Source: Agapanthus africanus (lineage: Eukaryota > Streptophyta > Magnoliopsida > Asparagales > Amaryllidaceae). Taken from it: 64,000 bases of DNA. Shown here piece by piece: positions 10,792-21,499 of the stretch (positions are counted from its first letter, which is position 1; each line of letters opens with the position of its first letter). The notes below the pieces were generated by a model that was given only the letters and a program-made list of their open reading frames with translations, had not been told where the DNA came from and searched no databases. The translations under genes were made by a program, and so were the position numbers. The stretch covers positions 756,159,632 to 756,223,631 of the forward strand of contig CM057340.1 of assembly GCA_030015575.1 (NCBI GenBank), written 5' to 3'.

Positions 10792-13700
10792 CTACGAAAA
10801 GAGGTGTGGAAACTTCTGTCGAATCTCGTCTTCTCGTTCCCAAGTCGATTCTCCGTGCGAGTGATTCCCCCATGAAACAAGTACGAGAGGGATAACCTTG
10901 TTCTTGAGGACCTTTTTCCTTCGATCAACAATCGACATTGCTCGTTCTTCATATGTCAAGTCCTCCCTTACTGCCAGCTCTGAATGATCCAGTACGTGCG
11001 TCTTATCTCGAACATACATATGGAGTTGAGATACATGAAATATGTCATGAACACTCGCCAAAGATGGTGATAACGCCAATCGATAAGCTACTTCTCCAAC
11101 ACGCTCGATAATATCGAAAGGCCCCACGAATCGAGGGCTAAGCTTGTCTTAACTCCCAAAATGAATCACTCCTCTAGTTGGTGATATCTTTAAGAATACA
11201 AGATCACCAACAGCGAACTCCAGAGATCTTCTCGATGTATCGGCCCAACTCTTCTGCCGATCTTATGCTACCTTCATGTGATTCCGAATCGTATTAACTT
11301 TCTCCACGGTTTATACAATAAGGTTCGGTCCCAATAACCTTAGCTCTCCAACATCGTCCCAGCAAACAGGTGAGCGACACTTGCGACCATATAACGCTTC
11401 GAATGGAGCCATCTGAATAGTTGCCTGAAATCTGTTATTATACAAAAACTCCACCAAGTGTAGATGATCCTCCTATGAACCCTAGAAGTCCAACATGCAA
11501 GCTCGCAACATATCTTCAAGAGTTTGGATCGTTCTCTCTAACTGGCCGTCTGTCCGAGGATGATAAGCGGTGCTAAACTTCAATCGAGTCCCCAAACTTT
11601 CCTGTAAACCCCTCCAGAAGTGCGACAAAAATCGGGCATCACAATCGGAAACTATGCTTATGGGTACTCCGTGTAATCTCACAATCTCCTACAGGTATCG
11701 TTCTGCCAACACTTCCGTCGACTGACCAACTCTAAACGGTATAAAGTGAGCCTTGGTCAATCTATCAATAATCACTCAAACTGCATTGTTTCCCTTTGGA
11801 CTCCGTGGTAAAGCTGTCACGAAATCCATGCTTATATGTTCCCACTTCCACTGAGGAATCGGAAGTGATTGTAGTAAACCAGCTACTCGTTGATATTCAG
11901 CCTCAACTTGCTGACACACCAAGCACTTTGCTACAAAGTAAGCAATCTCCCTTTTCATGCATTCCCACCAGAAATGCTATCGTAGATCACGGTGCATCTT
12001 CGTGCCTCTACGATGTACGAAATATGCGGAACTATGCCCCTCTTTCATAACTTCTTCCCGAATATCTCCTTTCGGCACATATAAACGGTTCCCATATCGT
12101 AACGAACCATCTTCATGAATCAACAAATCCGTTCAAAGTCCCGCTTCTCTATGTTCTCGAAACTTCTGCAACCTTGGATCGTGCAACTGCGCTGCTTTAA
12201 TATTATCGATAAATGACGGCTGTACTTGCAGCTGCATCAATTGTCCTAAAAAATGCGGTAACACGATCTTCAATTCGAATCTCCGAAAATCATCGATAAG
12301 CTCTTTCTGTGCTGTCAACATCCAAATTGCTGGCAACCGACTAAGCGCGTCCGGCACCACATTAACTTTTCCCGGATGGTACTTGAGATCAAGATCATAG
12401 TCAGCCATCAGCTCTAACTATCTATGATGTCTCATATTGAGCTCTTTCTGTGTGAATACGTACTTTAGGTTTTTGTGATCGGTGAATACATCGACCATTT
12501 CGCCTAATAAGTAGTGTCTCCAAATCTTCAAAGCGAAAATCACAGCTGCAAGCTCCAAATCTTGAGTTGGTTAATTCTTCTCATGGGTCTTCAACTGTCT
12601 TGATGCATAGGCTATGACCTTCCCATGCTGTATAAGAACACATCCCAAACCTTTTCCAGATGCGTCGCTGTGAATAACCAACCCTCTAGAACTATCTGGC
12701 ACTGTCAAAATAGGAGCGGTTGTCAATCTTTGCTTTAAAACCTCAAAAGCTGACGCACAACTTTTCGTCCAAACGAACGGTACCCCCCTCCGCGTAGGCT
12801 TGGTCAAAGGCTCAGCCAATCGAGCAAAATTCTCCACAAATCTTCTGTAATATCCCGCAAGTCCAAGAAAACTTTTGATCTCCGCTTCGCTCTTCGGAAT
12901 TGGCCAATCTTGAACGGCTGCAATCCTTTCAGGATCAACAGCGATTCCATCTCCGGATATGACGTGTCCCAAAACTTCACTTTTTCGAGTCAAAACTCGC
13001 ACTTGCTCATCTTTCTTGCCTCAACGTTTACAGTGCGATCTTCAAGTGTTCATCATGCTCTTCTTGGCTCCTCGAATAGATCAGAATATCATTGATAAAC
13101 ACTACTATAAACTGGTCCAAATACAGTGAAAAGATTCGGTTCATATAGTCCATAAATATTGCATGTGCGTTCGTAACTCCGATTGGTATCACTAAATACT
13201 CATAATGCCCATAATGAGTTCGGAACGCAGCTTGCAAATTTCTTCTAATTTTACTCGAACTTGATGGTATCCGGTTCGCAAATCCAGATTCGAGAATACC
13301 CTTGCGCCACTGATTTGCTCGAATAATTCACCGATGCGAGGGATCGGGTATTTGTTCTTAATAGTCACCCAGTTTAATTCTCGATAATCGATGCACATTC
13401 TCTGCGCGCCATCTTTCTTCTTAACTAGAAGAACTGGAGCTCCCCAGGGTGAATTGCTGCTGCGAATCCAACCCTTCTATAGTAATTCGGCAATCTGTTT
13501 CTTGAATTATTCTAACTCCACTGGTGCCATTGGATAATACGTCTTTGAGATTTGCGCTGCTCCAGGAACAAGATCGATCGTGAACTCCACATCTCGTTTT
13601 GGCGATAAACCCGAGATGTCTTCGAACATGTCCATAAACTCTCGAACTACAGCTGGCGCTTCCTCCTTATCAACTTCCCTCGATGAAAGAACGGTGCTTG

Positions 13701-13917
13701 TCGGCTTAGCCCTAAACTCGACTGGCCCAACAGAACCGCTACCTCCTGCAAATATAAACTCCGGATGTCCGAGAATCTGGAAAATCACTTTCTTTGCCCT
13801 ATAATTGATGTGAGCATGGAAAGTGCCGAGAAAATCCATTCTCAAGATAACATCGTAGCTGCCAATATCGATCACCAAGAAATTCGCAAATAACTCCCGT
13901 CCGCTAATAACAACCAA
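10792..13917 (-). pseudogene. Element D pol remains: protease, RT, RNase H, integrase, chromodomain-like tail
   Basis: Read right to left, the order is as follows. Protease (about 13917-13600) has the block [13 protein letters not shown] (about 13400-13030) has MCIDYRELN, then [12 protein letters not shown], and a [14 protein letters not shown] block. RNase H (about 13000-12400) has [20 protein letters not shown] and YASRQLK. The integrase zinc-binding and core parts (about 12400-11480) have AKCLVCQQVEAEYQ, MDFVTALPRS and [12 protein letters not shown]. The tail (about 11127-10792) has PFDIIERVGEVAYRLALP-like spacing, then RRKKVLKNKVIPLVLVSW and THGESTWERE-like residues, as in Tekay chromodomains. 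It is a fossil with about eight to ten breaks; no working enzyme is expected. Confidence 0.85.
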
Positions 13918-14015
13918 ATAATCCTTGAACTCGCTACTAGATATGATCTTCCCGTTCCCAGTGTGTATGTCCCGACAACTAGACTGGGCCGTGCAAGAAA
14001 TCGAGTGTGCAGTAA

Positions 14016-17008
14016 TGTCACATCCCGCTTCCCGGTGTACGGGCAGAGGGCGCGACTGGCCGCTATATATTTACTCAGAAGTAAATACGCTAAGCGTAAC
14101 TAAGCAATATAAAAGAAATATACACAAGAGACAAATGTAATGAACAACAACTTTATTTATTAACATTCTTTTTACAATACATCTGAAAAGTAAATACATG
14201 GAATGGAAAACAATGCCTAAACAGTGGTATAACTGAAATGAAAAATACAGAATGTAAATGTGTACAAGAATCTAAAGCTCTAGGTCGTAAACTAGCTGGT
14301 CCAAATCCTCGCTGATAGGCTCGATCTACGGAAGGTCCGAATCACCTGACAACATTCCAAAGAAGAAAGAGAAGGAATGTCGTCAGCAAACAAACGCTCG
14401 GTAAGTCTCAAAGATGAAGGAGAAATACAATAGACAGAGAGAGTGTGTGTGTAGCTTTTAAAGTTGTATTATATTGTTATAATATTGTATTTAGTGTTAA
14501 CGTTGTTATTAACATAAGTTCAAGAGTGAATATTAACCAATCTCAAGAGTGTTCTCGAACCCAACAGTCTGTAATCTAGGGGTAGGGAACCACGAACCCG
14601 AATCAAATGTTAGTAACAGGACTTCAACCAAGTGTTGAAGTATTCCAAACTCAACAGGCTGTAATCCAGGAGTAAGAAAACACGGGCCATCATGAAAGCT
14701 TGCTTGTGTTAGTAGACATGGATTCATAATCTAGGGGGACTCTTGAGATTTTGTTGGATTCACGCATGAACTACCCCAACACCCCGTGTATTTATTGTAT
14801 TGATAGTAATGTTTGTACTGATGGTGTTGTATTGTATTGTGAATTGTATTGTCTTGTATTATAGATTGTATAGATGGATGACTTTCCGAAACCATGATAT
14901 CAGTAAAATAAATATAACTGGAGAATCATGTAGATGGATGTATATCCATGGTTCGGTTTAGTCAATATAGATTGATAGATTAAACAGATTGAATATATGG
15001 ATTCATATTGAATTGTTATATTGTAAATTGTACTTGAATCATATTCAAGTCAGATTGATTATATTGAGACTCAGTCTGAGTCAGACAATTAGAAAAGAAA
15101 TTGAAATCCTGAATTAAGTTTTGATGTTATCGGTAACCGCTGCACATGGACGACAGAATTTGTATCTTTTTCAAAGACGATTACCGTGTTAATAATATCG
15201 TTTGTTAAGTTGTCTACCTTAAATAGGCAAGCACCCATATCTCCGGCTCCCTGAGGCTTAAGAGATTGGTCCCGCTTAAACCTATATTTACTAGGGTCCG
15301 TAGTGTAATTTAGTATAACTTGAGGGGGTTTTATATAAAAATAATTTTGTATAATTTTCAAAATACACCTTAAGTAATTAATTATCGTCTTTAGAGTTTT
15401 TGATAGATGTAGATTTTATATGTGTGACATTTCTAGTGAGTAAAACCTAATTTCATAATATAGGATATTTAATTGTAAAGTATCAAACTTGTATGGAATT
15501 GCATGGTATTTTTTTTAAATGAGTTGTTTTTCTTGAAATTTAAAAATGTGGAATATTATAAATACTAAAAATAGAAATTTTGATATTAATTACATATATA
15601 TTTATTCATAAAAAATATTAGTTTTATTTATAGTAGAAATCACATTTTCTAAAGAAAATTGTATTTTTAAATCTTTCGAGACCGAATGCTTCTTGCGGAT
15701 GTCTGCATCTCGCACTAAGCTCGAGGATGTGCGATAATCTGCACCATCCCGAATGGGTTCCCTAAATGGGTTGTAGCGGCGATTTGCAAAGATTTGTTTA
15801 AAATACATAATTTTGTAGAAAAAGGTTTTTATATAAGTCGATGGTAGTTTTATGTAAAACCGTATTTTCCCAAATCTATGTTCCCGAAAGGCATCATGCT
15901 ATATTGAATATGAGTGTTGTAAGGAGGTAGGTCATTACCTCTTGAACTATCTAAAGGTATAGCAAGGGGTAATGATGTTTTTATGTCGAAGCTAAACTAT
16001 ATGGTATTTTTCTGAAAAATCCGATAAAAATTACAATATACATTCTTTTGAAATGGAACTTGTCAATATTTTTTTAATAATTAATAATCATGATGTGAAA
16101 GTTTGGTATTATTGTGTTTAAGAAAATTGAACTTTTTAAAGAAAACCGAATCGGAAGTCGGATTAACTCCGCTTCCGTCAGGTTTTAGAAATACGAGTTT
16201 TTAGAATAGAAAAGTGAAGAGGGAGGAGGGACTTATGGGTTTTTAGATTAGAGAAGAGGAAGAGGGAGTGGTAGGAGTTTCCGGTGCATCATTTCGTCGC
16301 CGGAAGCTCCTAGGGTCGTCATCGGAAGTTTGTCGGAGTTTCGCCCTTTGCTAACTCCACTTGTACACAAAAGTTCTAGAGATTTTTCTTGATAGTTTGG
16401 ACAGAGTTTGTGAGTGAGGGGGTGTGATATGGAGTGGTATTTATAGGAAAAGATTAGGGTTTAGGGTAGATGAAAGGTTGTATGAAAATTGTATTAAAAA
16501 TTGTATTAAAAATATATTAATGGGGTTTTAAAAGGTTATGTTAATGTGCAAAGAAATTAAACTATTTAGGGGTTATGGGGATACAAAGAGACATAGCAGA
16601 AACAAAGAAAATCGGGATTTGGTGTTAACTCGGCCGGCGGCGGCGGCCGATTTTGCTGCTTCGCCGGCCGAGTCAGGCCGAGTCGGGCTGTACCTCGCCG
16701 CCATGTGTACAATGTCTATTGGTCTACCTCCTGGGCTCGTTTGTTTTTATTGTGGCCTTTGGGTTTACGGGTTAAGCACGTGTAGACTCTTTGGCTTTTA
16801 AAAAGATTAAAAGAAATCAATATTAAAAAATAATGTGACTGATGGGATTTGAACTCTGGTGCTTTGGTTCAGCAGTGCAAGGTCTTACCAATGAGCTAGA
16901 AGCTCTTTCTTGCTATTAAAAAGAAAAAAATTTATAACTTGTGCTCAGGCAAAAGTACCCCTTTCTGTATTTTTGAAAAAATTGTACAGAAAGTTTAGGG
17001 TTGTTACA
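14016..17008 (-). mobile_element. Foreign LTR (about 2.99 kb) lying inside element D
   Basis: On the minus strand it begins TGTAACAACCC (17008) and ends GTGACA (14016), again Tekay-type ends, but it does not match the D LTR. The flanks are AGTAA (14011-14015) and AATAA (17009-17013), a possible decayed 5-bp target duplication. No internal region or partner LTR is seen, so it looks like a solo LTR. It holds a tRNA-like sequence near its start. Confidence 0.6.
16840..16906 (-). other. tRNA-like sequence with A and B boxes
   Basis: On the minus strand an A box (TAGCTCATTGG, 16898-16888) is followed about 35 nt later by a B box (GTTCAAATCCC, 16854-16844). The D-arm-like and T-arm-like parts fit a tRNA outline, but I cannot draw a convincing acceptor stem or anticodon arm. 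It could be a Pol III promoter-like relic in an LTR; it is not called as a tRNA gene. Confidence 0.5.
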
Positions 17009-17570
17009 AATAATAAATTTGGACGACATAAAACAATGGGATGCACCTGAAACGAATAATGCTAAACCGGGAAAATCATGAACGAGTAGTATACCTGAAA
17101 TGACTTCATCTGAAGCTAAGATACTGAAGAAGATAAGCACGGTAAATAGGATTCAAGCTTGCGGTAAACATAAACTGGTAAGCAATGAAACCGAGAAAGG
17201 TAAGGTAATATCACGACCATAAATCAAGAAAGTGAATCAAGAATAGGATTCCAAGTTACTTAAATAGAGTACCGTATTATAACCATGCTGCAGTGCATAG
17301 TTACAATCACATAACTCCGTTCAAGTCGCCCAAATCCTACTATCAGAATCAAAGGAGTAAGTGGGGAAAAATAATAAGGAACTAAAAGGATTTCAAGCCG
17401 AGATGCAAAGTTATTCCATCTCGTCAATGTAAAGAGTCAAAAGAAAGATAAGATTCAAGAATCACGACAACAATGTGGTAGGACATGTTCCTAAATACGA
17501 GTTTTCTGGTTAGCGTATTGGGTTCAATACCTAACGACAAAAAGAATCAAACCCGATTAACTTAAATCCT
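17009..17570 (-). other. Element D internal non-coding part next to the primer site
   Basis: This is the only D internal sequence left between the foreign LTR and the primer site. I see no gag signature and no gene in it. Confidence 0.5.
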
Positions 17571-17586
17571 ATGGCTCTGATTCCAA
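17571..17586 (-). other. Element D primer binding site (initiator Met tRNA type)
   Basis: The minus strand reads TTGGAATCAGAGCCAT, close to the common plant TGGTATCAGAGC primer site. It lies eight bases inside the 5' LTR boundary at 17595 and fixes the strand and LTR order of element D. Confidence 0.7.
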
Positions 17587-17594
17587 ACAAATCC

Positions 17595-18153
17595 TGTCAC
17601 GCCTCGCTTCCCAGAGTGCGCTGCAATCGGCACGTGACAGAGCCAACCATGCTACCTGTGGCTAGGAAATATCTCTCCACGGTCACATTAAGGTTGTCTA
17701 TAAAATATCAAGAATAGTAGAAATAAACAATCTATCTAGTACATGTCCATCTGCCAGAATAAATGAGTCAAGAAATAATATGCGGAAGCAATAAATCCAA
17801 TAAACAGTAACAATCTGGAAAATACATCTCAAATACGGGCTCACATCAGGAAATGAAAGTATGGAAAGGAAAATAAACAAAGCTAAACACTAACATGCTC
17901 CTCACTGTTCGGTCTGTCGGCTGAAATACTCCTGGTCAGCCTGCGACAAAGATAGAGGATCTGGGCAATACATAACCCAAACGTCAGTGCGTCATAATAT
18001 CAAACAATAAAGTATAACCATGATGCAACGACATATGCAGTCATGAGTATAAACGATAACATGAATATACAAGTAAACATGGAAATGAAACAGTGAGGTA
18101 TGTATGGGCATGTGAAGCGCGATGAGTAATCTAAACTGTGCTACTGGGTTATC
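17595..18153 (-). repeat. Element D 5' LTR, left piece
   Basis: It matches 8008-8568 of the other D LTR up to TTATC, where element A starts. The match resumes at 40659. Confidence 0.9.
18149..18153. repeat. Left target duplication of element A (TTATC)
   Basis: TTATC directly precedes the A LTR start TGTTTCC. The same five bases follow its end at 40654-40658, and the uninterrupted D LTR at about 8564-8568 has TTATC only once. Confidence 0.95.
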
Positions 18154-18189
18154 TGTTTCCTGATTTAAAATCAGGAAAGCCTACAGAAG

Positions 18190-18560
18190 AGGCATCACGT
18201 GCTAACACGTGACCAGCAGTCACGTGTTGGCACGTGACACTTAAAAGCAGCGGCAAAGGCACACCAGGTCCCTGATCAAATCAAGGAAAAGGCTTCAGAA
18301 GAGGTCACGTGCTCACACGTGGCCAGGGGTCACGTGTTGGCACGTGACATTTAAAAGCAGCGGACTCATTCTCTGACGAAATCAAGAAAAAGGCTCCAGA
18401 CGAGGGTCACGTGCTCACACGTGACCAGGGGTCACGTGGTGGCACGTGACGGCTAAGCAGCGGCCAGAAGGCAGAGCGCAAAAGAAAAGAAGAAGGCTCA
18501 TTCCAAGGGGGTCACGTGCCCAGACGTGACCAGGGGTCACGTGGCCATACGTGACCGGCT
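18190..18560 (+). promoter_or_regulatory. Four tandem CACGTG clusters in U3 of the A 5' LTR
   Basis: TCACGTG tracts start at 18195, 18305, 18407 and 18512, a step of about 102-110 bp. The first three units carry four CACGTG sites each and the last carries two, 14 in all. CACGTG is the core G-box bound by plant bZIP and bHLH factors, and some copies extend to CACGTGGC as in ABA-response elements. The array lies about 300-700 bp upstream of the TATA box, where a U3 enhancer would be. Factor binding is inferred. Confidence 0.7.
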
Positions 18561-18876
18561 TTCAAAGCCTATCTATTAACAGAATTAAATTCTGAGAAAA
18601 GACCTCTCAAACCTTTCCAAAGGAAAATGATTATTTGGAATCGATTGAATTAAATTTTTAAAGATTCTTAAATATCACCTATCTATGGAAAAATCTTGAA
18701 TTTGGAAAGATTTCCCCTTTAAACTAACCGAAATAACAAACGAAAATCTCTGGATTTAAAATCCAATGGTGAATAAAATTCACCTAATAATCCAAAGGTC
18801 CAAATGAATGATGAATACAAATTAAATCTCTCAATGAAAGATTCATCAAAAAACTAATTGATTCTGCTGCTTCTCC

Positions 18877-18885
18877 TATAAAAAG
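18877..18885 (+). promoter_or_regulatory. TATA box of the A 5' LTR
   Basis: TATAAAAAG sits in CTCCTATAAAAAGGAG, a palindromic setting, downstream of the CACGTG clusters. A sense transcript starting about 30 bp later would read the primer site and gag. Confidence 0.7.
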
Positions 18886-19029
18886 GAGCCAAGAGACACA
18901 CAGGGATAGATATATGCAGAGGGGGATACATAGGGAGAAAAAAGAGAGCGTGGATACTTTGGAGGAATTTGGATCTTCTGCAAAAGAAAACCCTAGGTAA
19001 GAAAGGGAAGGCTTTTTGAAAGAAAAAGA

Positions 19030-20265
19030 GAATTTAATTCTCAACAGAGTTTAACTCTGATATTAAACAGAAGAACATAGTTCTCTCTTTAGTGGAAGAT
19101 CCGTAAAGTGCACATCTCCCCTTGAATTGAGAATTTAATTCTCATTGGGTTGAGATCCTGCCATGCAGATCCAAAGCGTAGAGAGGGAATGGAAGCTTGA
19201 GAATTTAATTCTCACAGAACTATAGGAATTTAATTCCTTTAAAATAAAATTAGGGTTTAACCCTATGTTATGGGAATTTAATTCCTTCAGAATGAACAGA
19301 ATCAGGGTTCAACCCTAGTTAAGAACTTAGTTCTGTTAAAATAACAGGAATTTAATTCCTTTAAGAAAGAAGAAATTAGGGTTTCACCCTATGACAGAAT
19401 CTCATGCCTCTCTAAAAGAGAGTGGGAATTTAATTCCTTTAAAGCTTTTATTAGGGTTTAACCCTATGATAGAATTCAGTTCTTCACATATATGAGGAAT
19501 TTAATTCCTACAGAAAATTCAGAGTTCAACTCTATCCCAGAATATAAATCTTCAGAAGGAAATAGGAATTTAATTCCTCTTAAATTTATCGTTAGGGTTC
19601 AACCCTACGAAGAATTTAATTCTTAAAAAAGGGATTAACAGATCTTCTAAAATACATACAAAGAGGCAGGGTCACGTGCCCCCACGTGACCCCCGAAAAG
19701 ATCCACAGAGAAGGGCCTTTGAGGCAGTGCCTCACGTGACCCACGTGACCTTTGGCAGAAACTTTAACATACAAGCATTTAAATGCCCATCACGTGATGG
19801 CACGTGATGCTCTAAAAGATGCAATATTCTCAGCAGAACAAATGAAGGGAGGGCGCCCTCACGTGCTACCACGTGACCCCTCTTGCCTCAGTGTTTAACA
19901 CTAAATTGGAATCTCTGAATCCGGTGTTAAAACACTGTTTGGCCTTAGTGTTCAACACTAATCAAAGAACTTTATTTGCAGTGTTTGACACTGAATTTCT
20001 TAGTGTTTAATACTAAATTAAACCCCTGTTAACAGAGCTTAAGACTAACTCCCTTAGTGTTCAACACTAAATTAAAATCTCTGTCACCAGTGTTTAACAC
20101 TGATTATTCTTAGTGTTTAACACTAATTTGAAACCTCTGCTGCTAGTGTTTGACACTGATTTGCTCTACTGTTTAACATTAATTTGAACCCCCTGTTACT
20201 GGTGTTTAACACCAATTGTCTTTTAGTGTTAAAACACCAACTTGATCCCAGTGTTCAACACTGCT
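19030..20265. repeat. Field of 13-bp hyphenated palindromes in the A 5' LTR
   Basis: More than 25 palindromes share one design: 5-bp arm, 3-nt spacer, 5-bp arm. The words change along the stretch: GGAAT-TTA-ATTCC and AGAAT-TTA-ATTCT (about ten, 19030-19620); AGGGT-TTA-ACCCT and relatives (about five, interleaved); AGAGT-TTA-ACTCT; then AGTGT-TTA-ACACT and variants (about twelve, 19898-20260). The spacer varies as TTA, TCA or TGA. The 3' LTR repeats the pattern. Confidence 0.9.
19670..19885. promoter_or_regulatory. Second CACGTG cluster in the A 5' LTR
   Basis: Eight further CACGTG sites occur in four close pairs, such as TCACGTGATGGCACGTGATG. They lie downstream of the TATA box, so they would be in the transcribed part of the LTR. 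With the upstream array this makes 22 per LTR. Confidence 0.75.
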
Positions 20266-20574
20266 GAATTAACGTTAGCCCAATTGGCTAAATGGCCAGA
20301 GGCAAAGCCTCTCCTTCAATAGACCAACAGGAAGCCAATATTCCAAACATGATTGGACTTAGCCCAAGATGGCCATAAGTCCTCAATTCAGACTTAACTG
20401 GGCTAATGGGCTCATAACATAATTAATTGGTCTTGATCCCAAATTGGGCCAAAGACTATTCAACCCACCCCGGTTCAAGGGTACATCTCTTCACTCCTTT
20501 GATACTTGGCGTTGTAATTCCTCAACGTCTTCAAAGAGACGACGGGTCCCGATGACCACACATTGACACGGACT

Positions 20575-20800
20575 GTGGGGTCCTTAAACTCATGGACTAT
20601 GAGGTCCTTAATCTTGACCGGGATGTCTTAAAACTAACTACGGACTGTGGAGTCCTTAAATCCACGGACTATGAGGTCCTTAACCTTGACCGCAATGTCT
20701 TAAAACTAACATTGGACCGCAATGTCCTTAAACTACCCATGGACCGCAATGTTCTTAAACTACCTATCGACCGCAACGTCACTAAACTAAACAACAGGGC
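20575..20800 (+). repeat. GGAC...GTCC TTAAA repeats in the A 5' LTR
   Basis: Short units of about 24 bp carry GGAC and GTCC arms around 4-6 nt, followed by TTAAA(A)CTA. Examples are GGACTGTGGAGTCC, GGACTATGAGGTCC and GGACCGCAATGTCC. The same units recur after integrase (30837), after the 171-bp array (33500-34075), and in elements B and C. Confidence 0.85.
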
Positions 20801-21352
20801 TCCCTTAATGGCTCTATTGTTGGATCTAAACGATCCCGTTAAGTCGATCTTAGTCTAAAAACTAGACTAACGTGTCCTTAACAAACGTTTAAGTCGATCT
20901 TAGTCTCCAATGAGGCTGACGTATCCTTAAACCCAAACCCCTAAACCCAAATCTAAGATAATACGGATTTGGACTAGTCCACGCCCTACGGGCGACGACA
21001 TAATTCAGTCTCCGTATACAATCCACGGGCAACGAAACATAAAATAAACACACACGACACGAAGTGGCCATCTGGAGAAGGAGAAAGTTGTTACCGCGAT
21101 ACGGTAGCGTAATTAACTGCAGGGGCTTGCGCCTGCAGGGAAGAGCGTCTCCACAATCAAAAACCCTTCAAGCGAGGGGGAATCTGACGAAGTCTGCTAC
21201 ATCGGACGCATCCGTTTAAACTTTCGATATACGGTGCCATAAATCAACTTGGTATCATCGGAGAGGTGGACGGATAGCACCAATTAGCATCTGCCCCGAA
21301 TTTCAGGCGAGACAGCCCGTGTCTCGGCCGCCGTTCGGAGCGGAACAGATTC

Positions 21353-21370
21353 TGGCACGTCCGGTGGGAC
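21353..21370 (+). other. Element A primer binding site
   Basis: TGGCACGTCCGGTGGGAC starts five bases after the LTR end. TGG complements a tRNA CCA tail. Element B has TGGCACGCTCAATGGGAC in the same place. I cannot name the tRNA. Confidence 0.75.
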
Positions 21371-21499
21371 CTTTTCCTCTTTCCACTCCACACTTCGTGT
21401 GTCGTGATTCGCGAACCAATCGCGGTTCGCTAATGGTTGCCCTTGGGTTTCAAGGTACTAAGACTTGGCGTCTTGCTTATCCTAGAAAGCAAAGAATCG

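Larger units (their letters stand above)
18154..21347 (+). repeat. 5' LTR of element A (3194 bp)
   Basis: It runs from TGTTTCCTG to GGAACA. In order it holds four CACGTG clusters, a TATA box, a stretch of short palindromes (GAATT/TTAA, AGGGT/ACCCT and AGTGT/ACACT words), GGAC...GTCC repeats, and the conserved end that B and C share. Its partner is 37432-40653. Confidence 0.95.

Noticed and set aside
16840-16906. A functional tRNA gene
   Set aside because: The A and B boxes are fine, but I could not form a full acceptor stem or anticodon arm.
20592-20858. 88-codon frame (and relatives at 33670-34080 and 39871-40164)
   Set aside because: They are GGAC...GTCC repeats read in frame; the residues only mirror the repeat.
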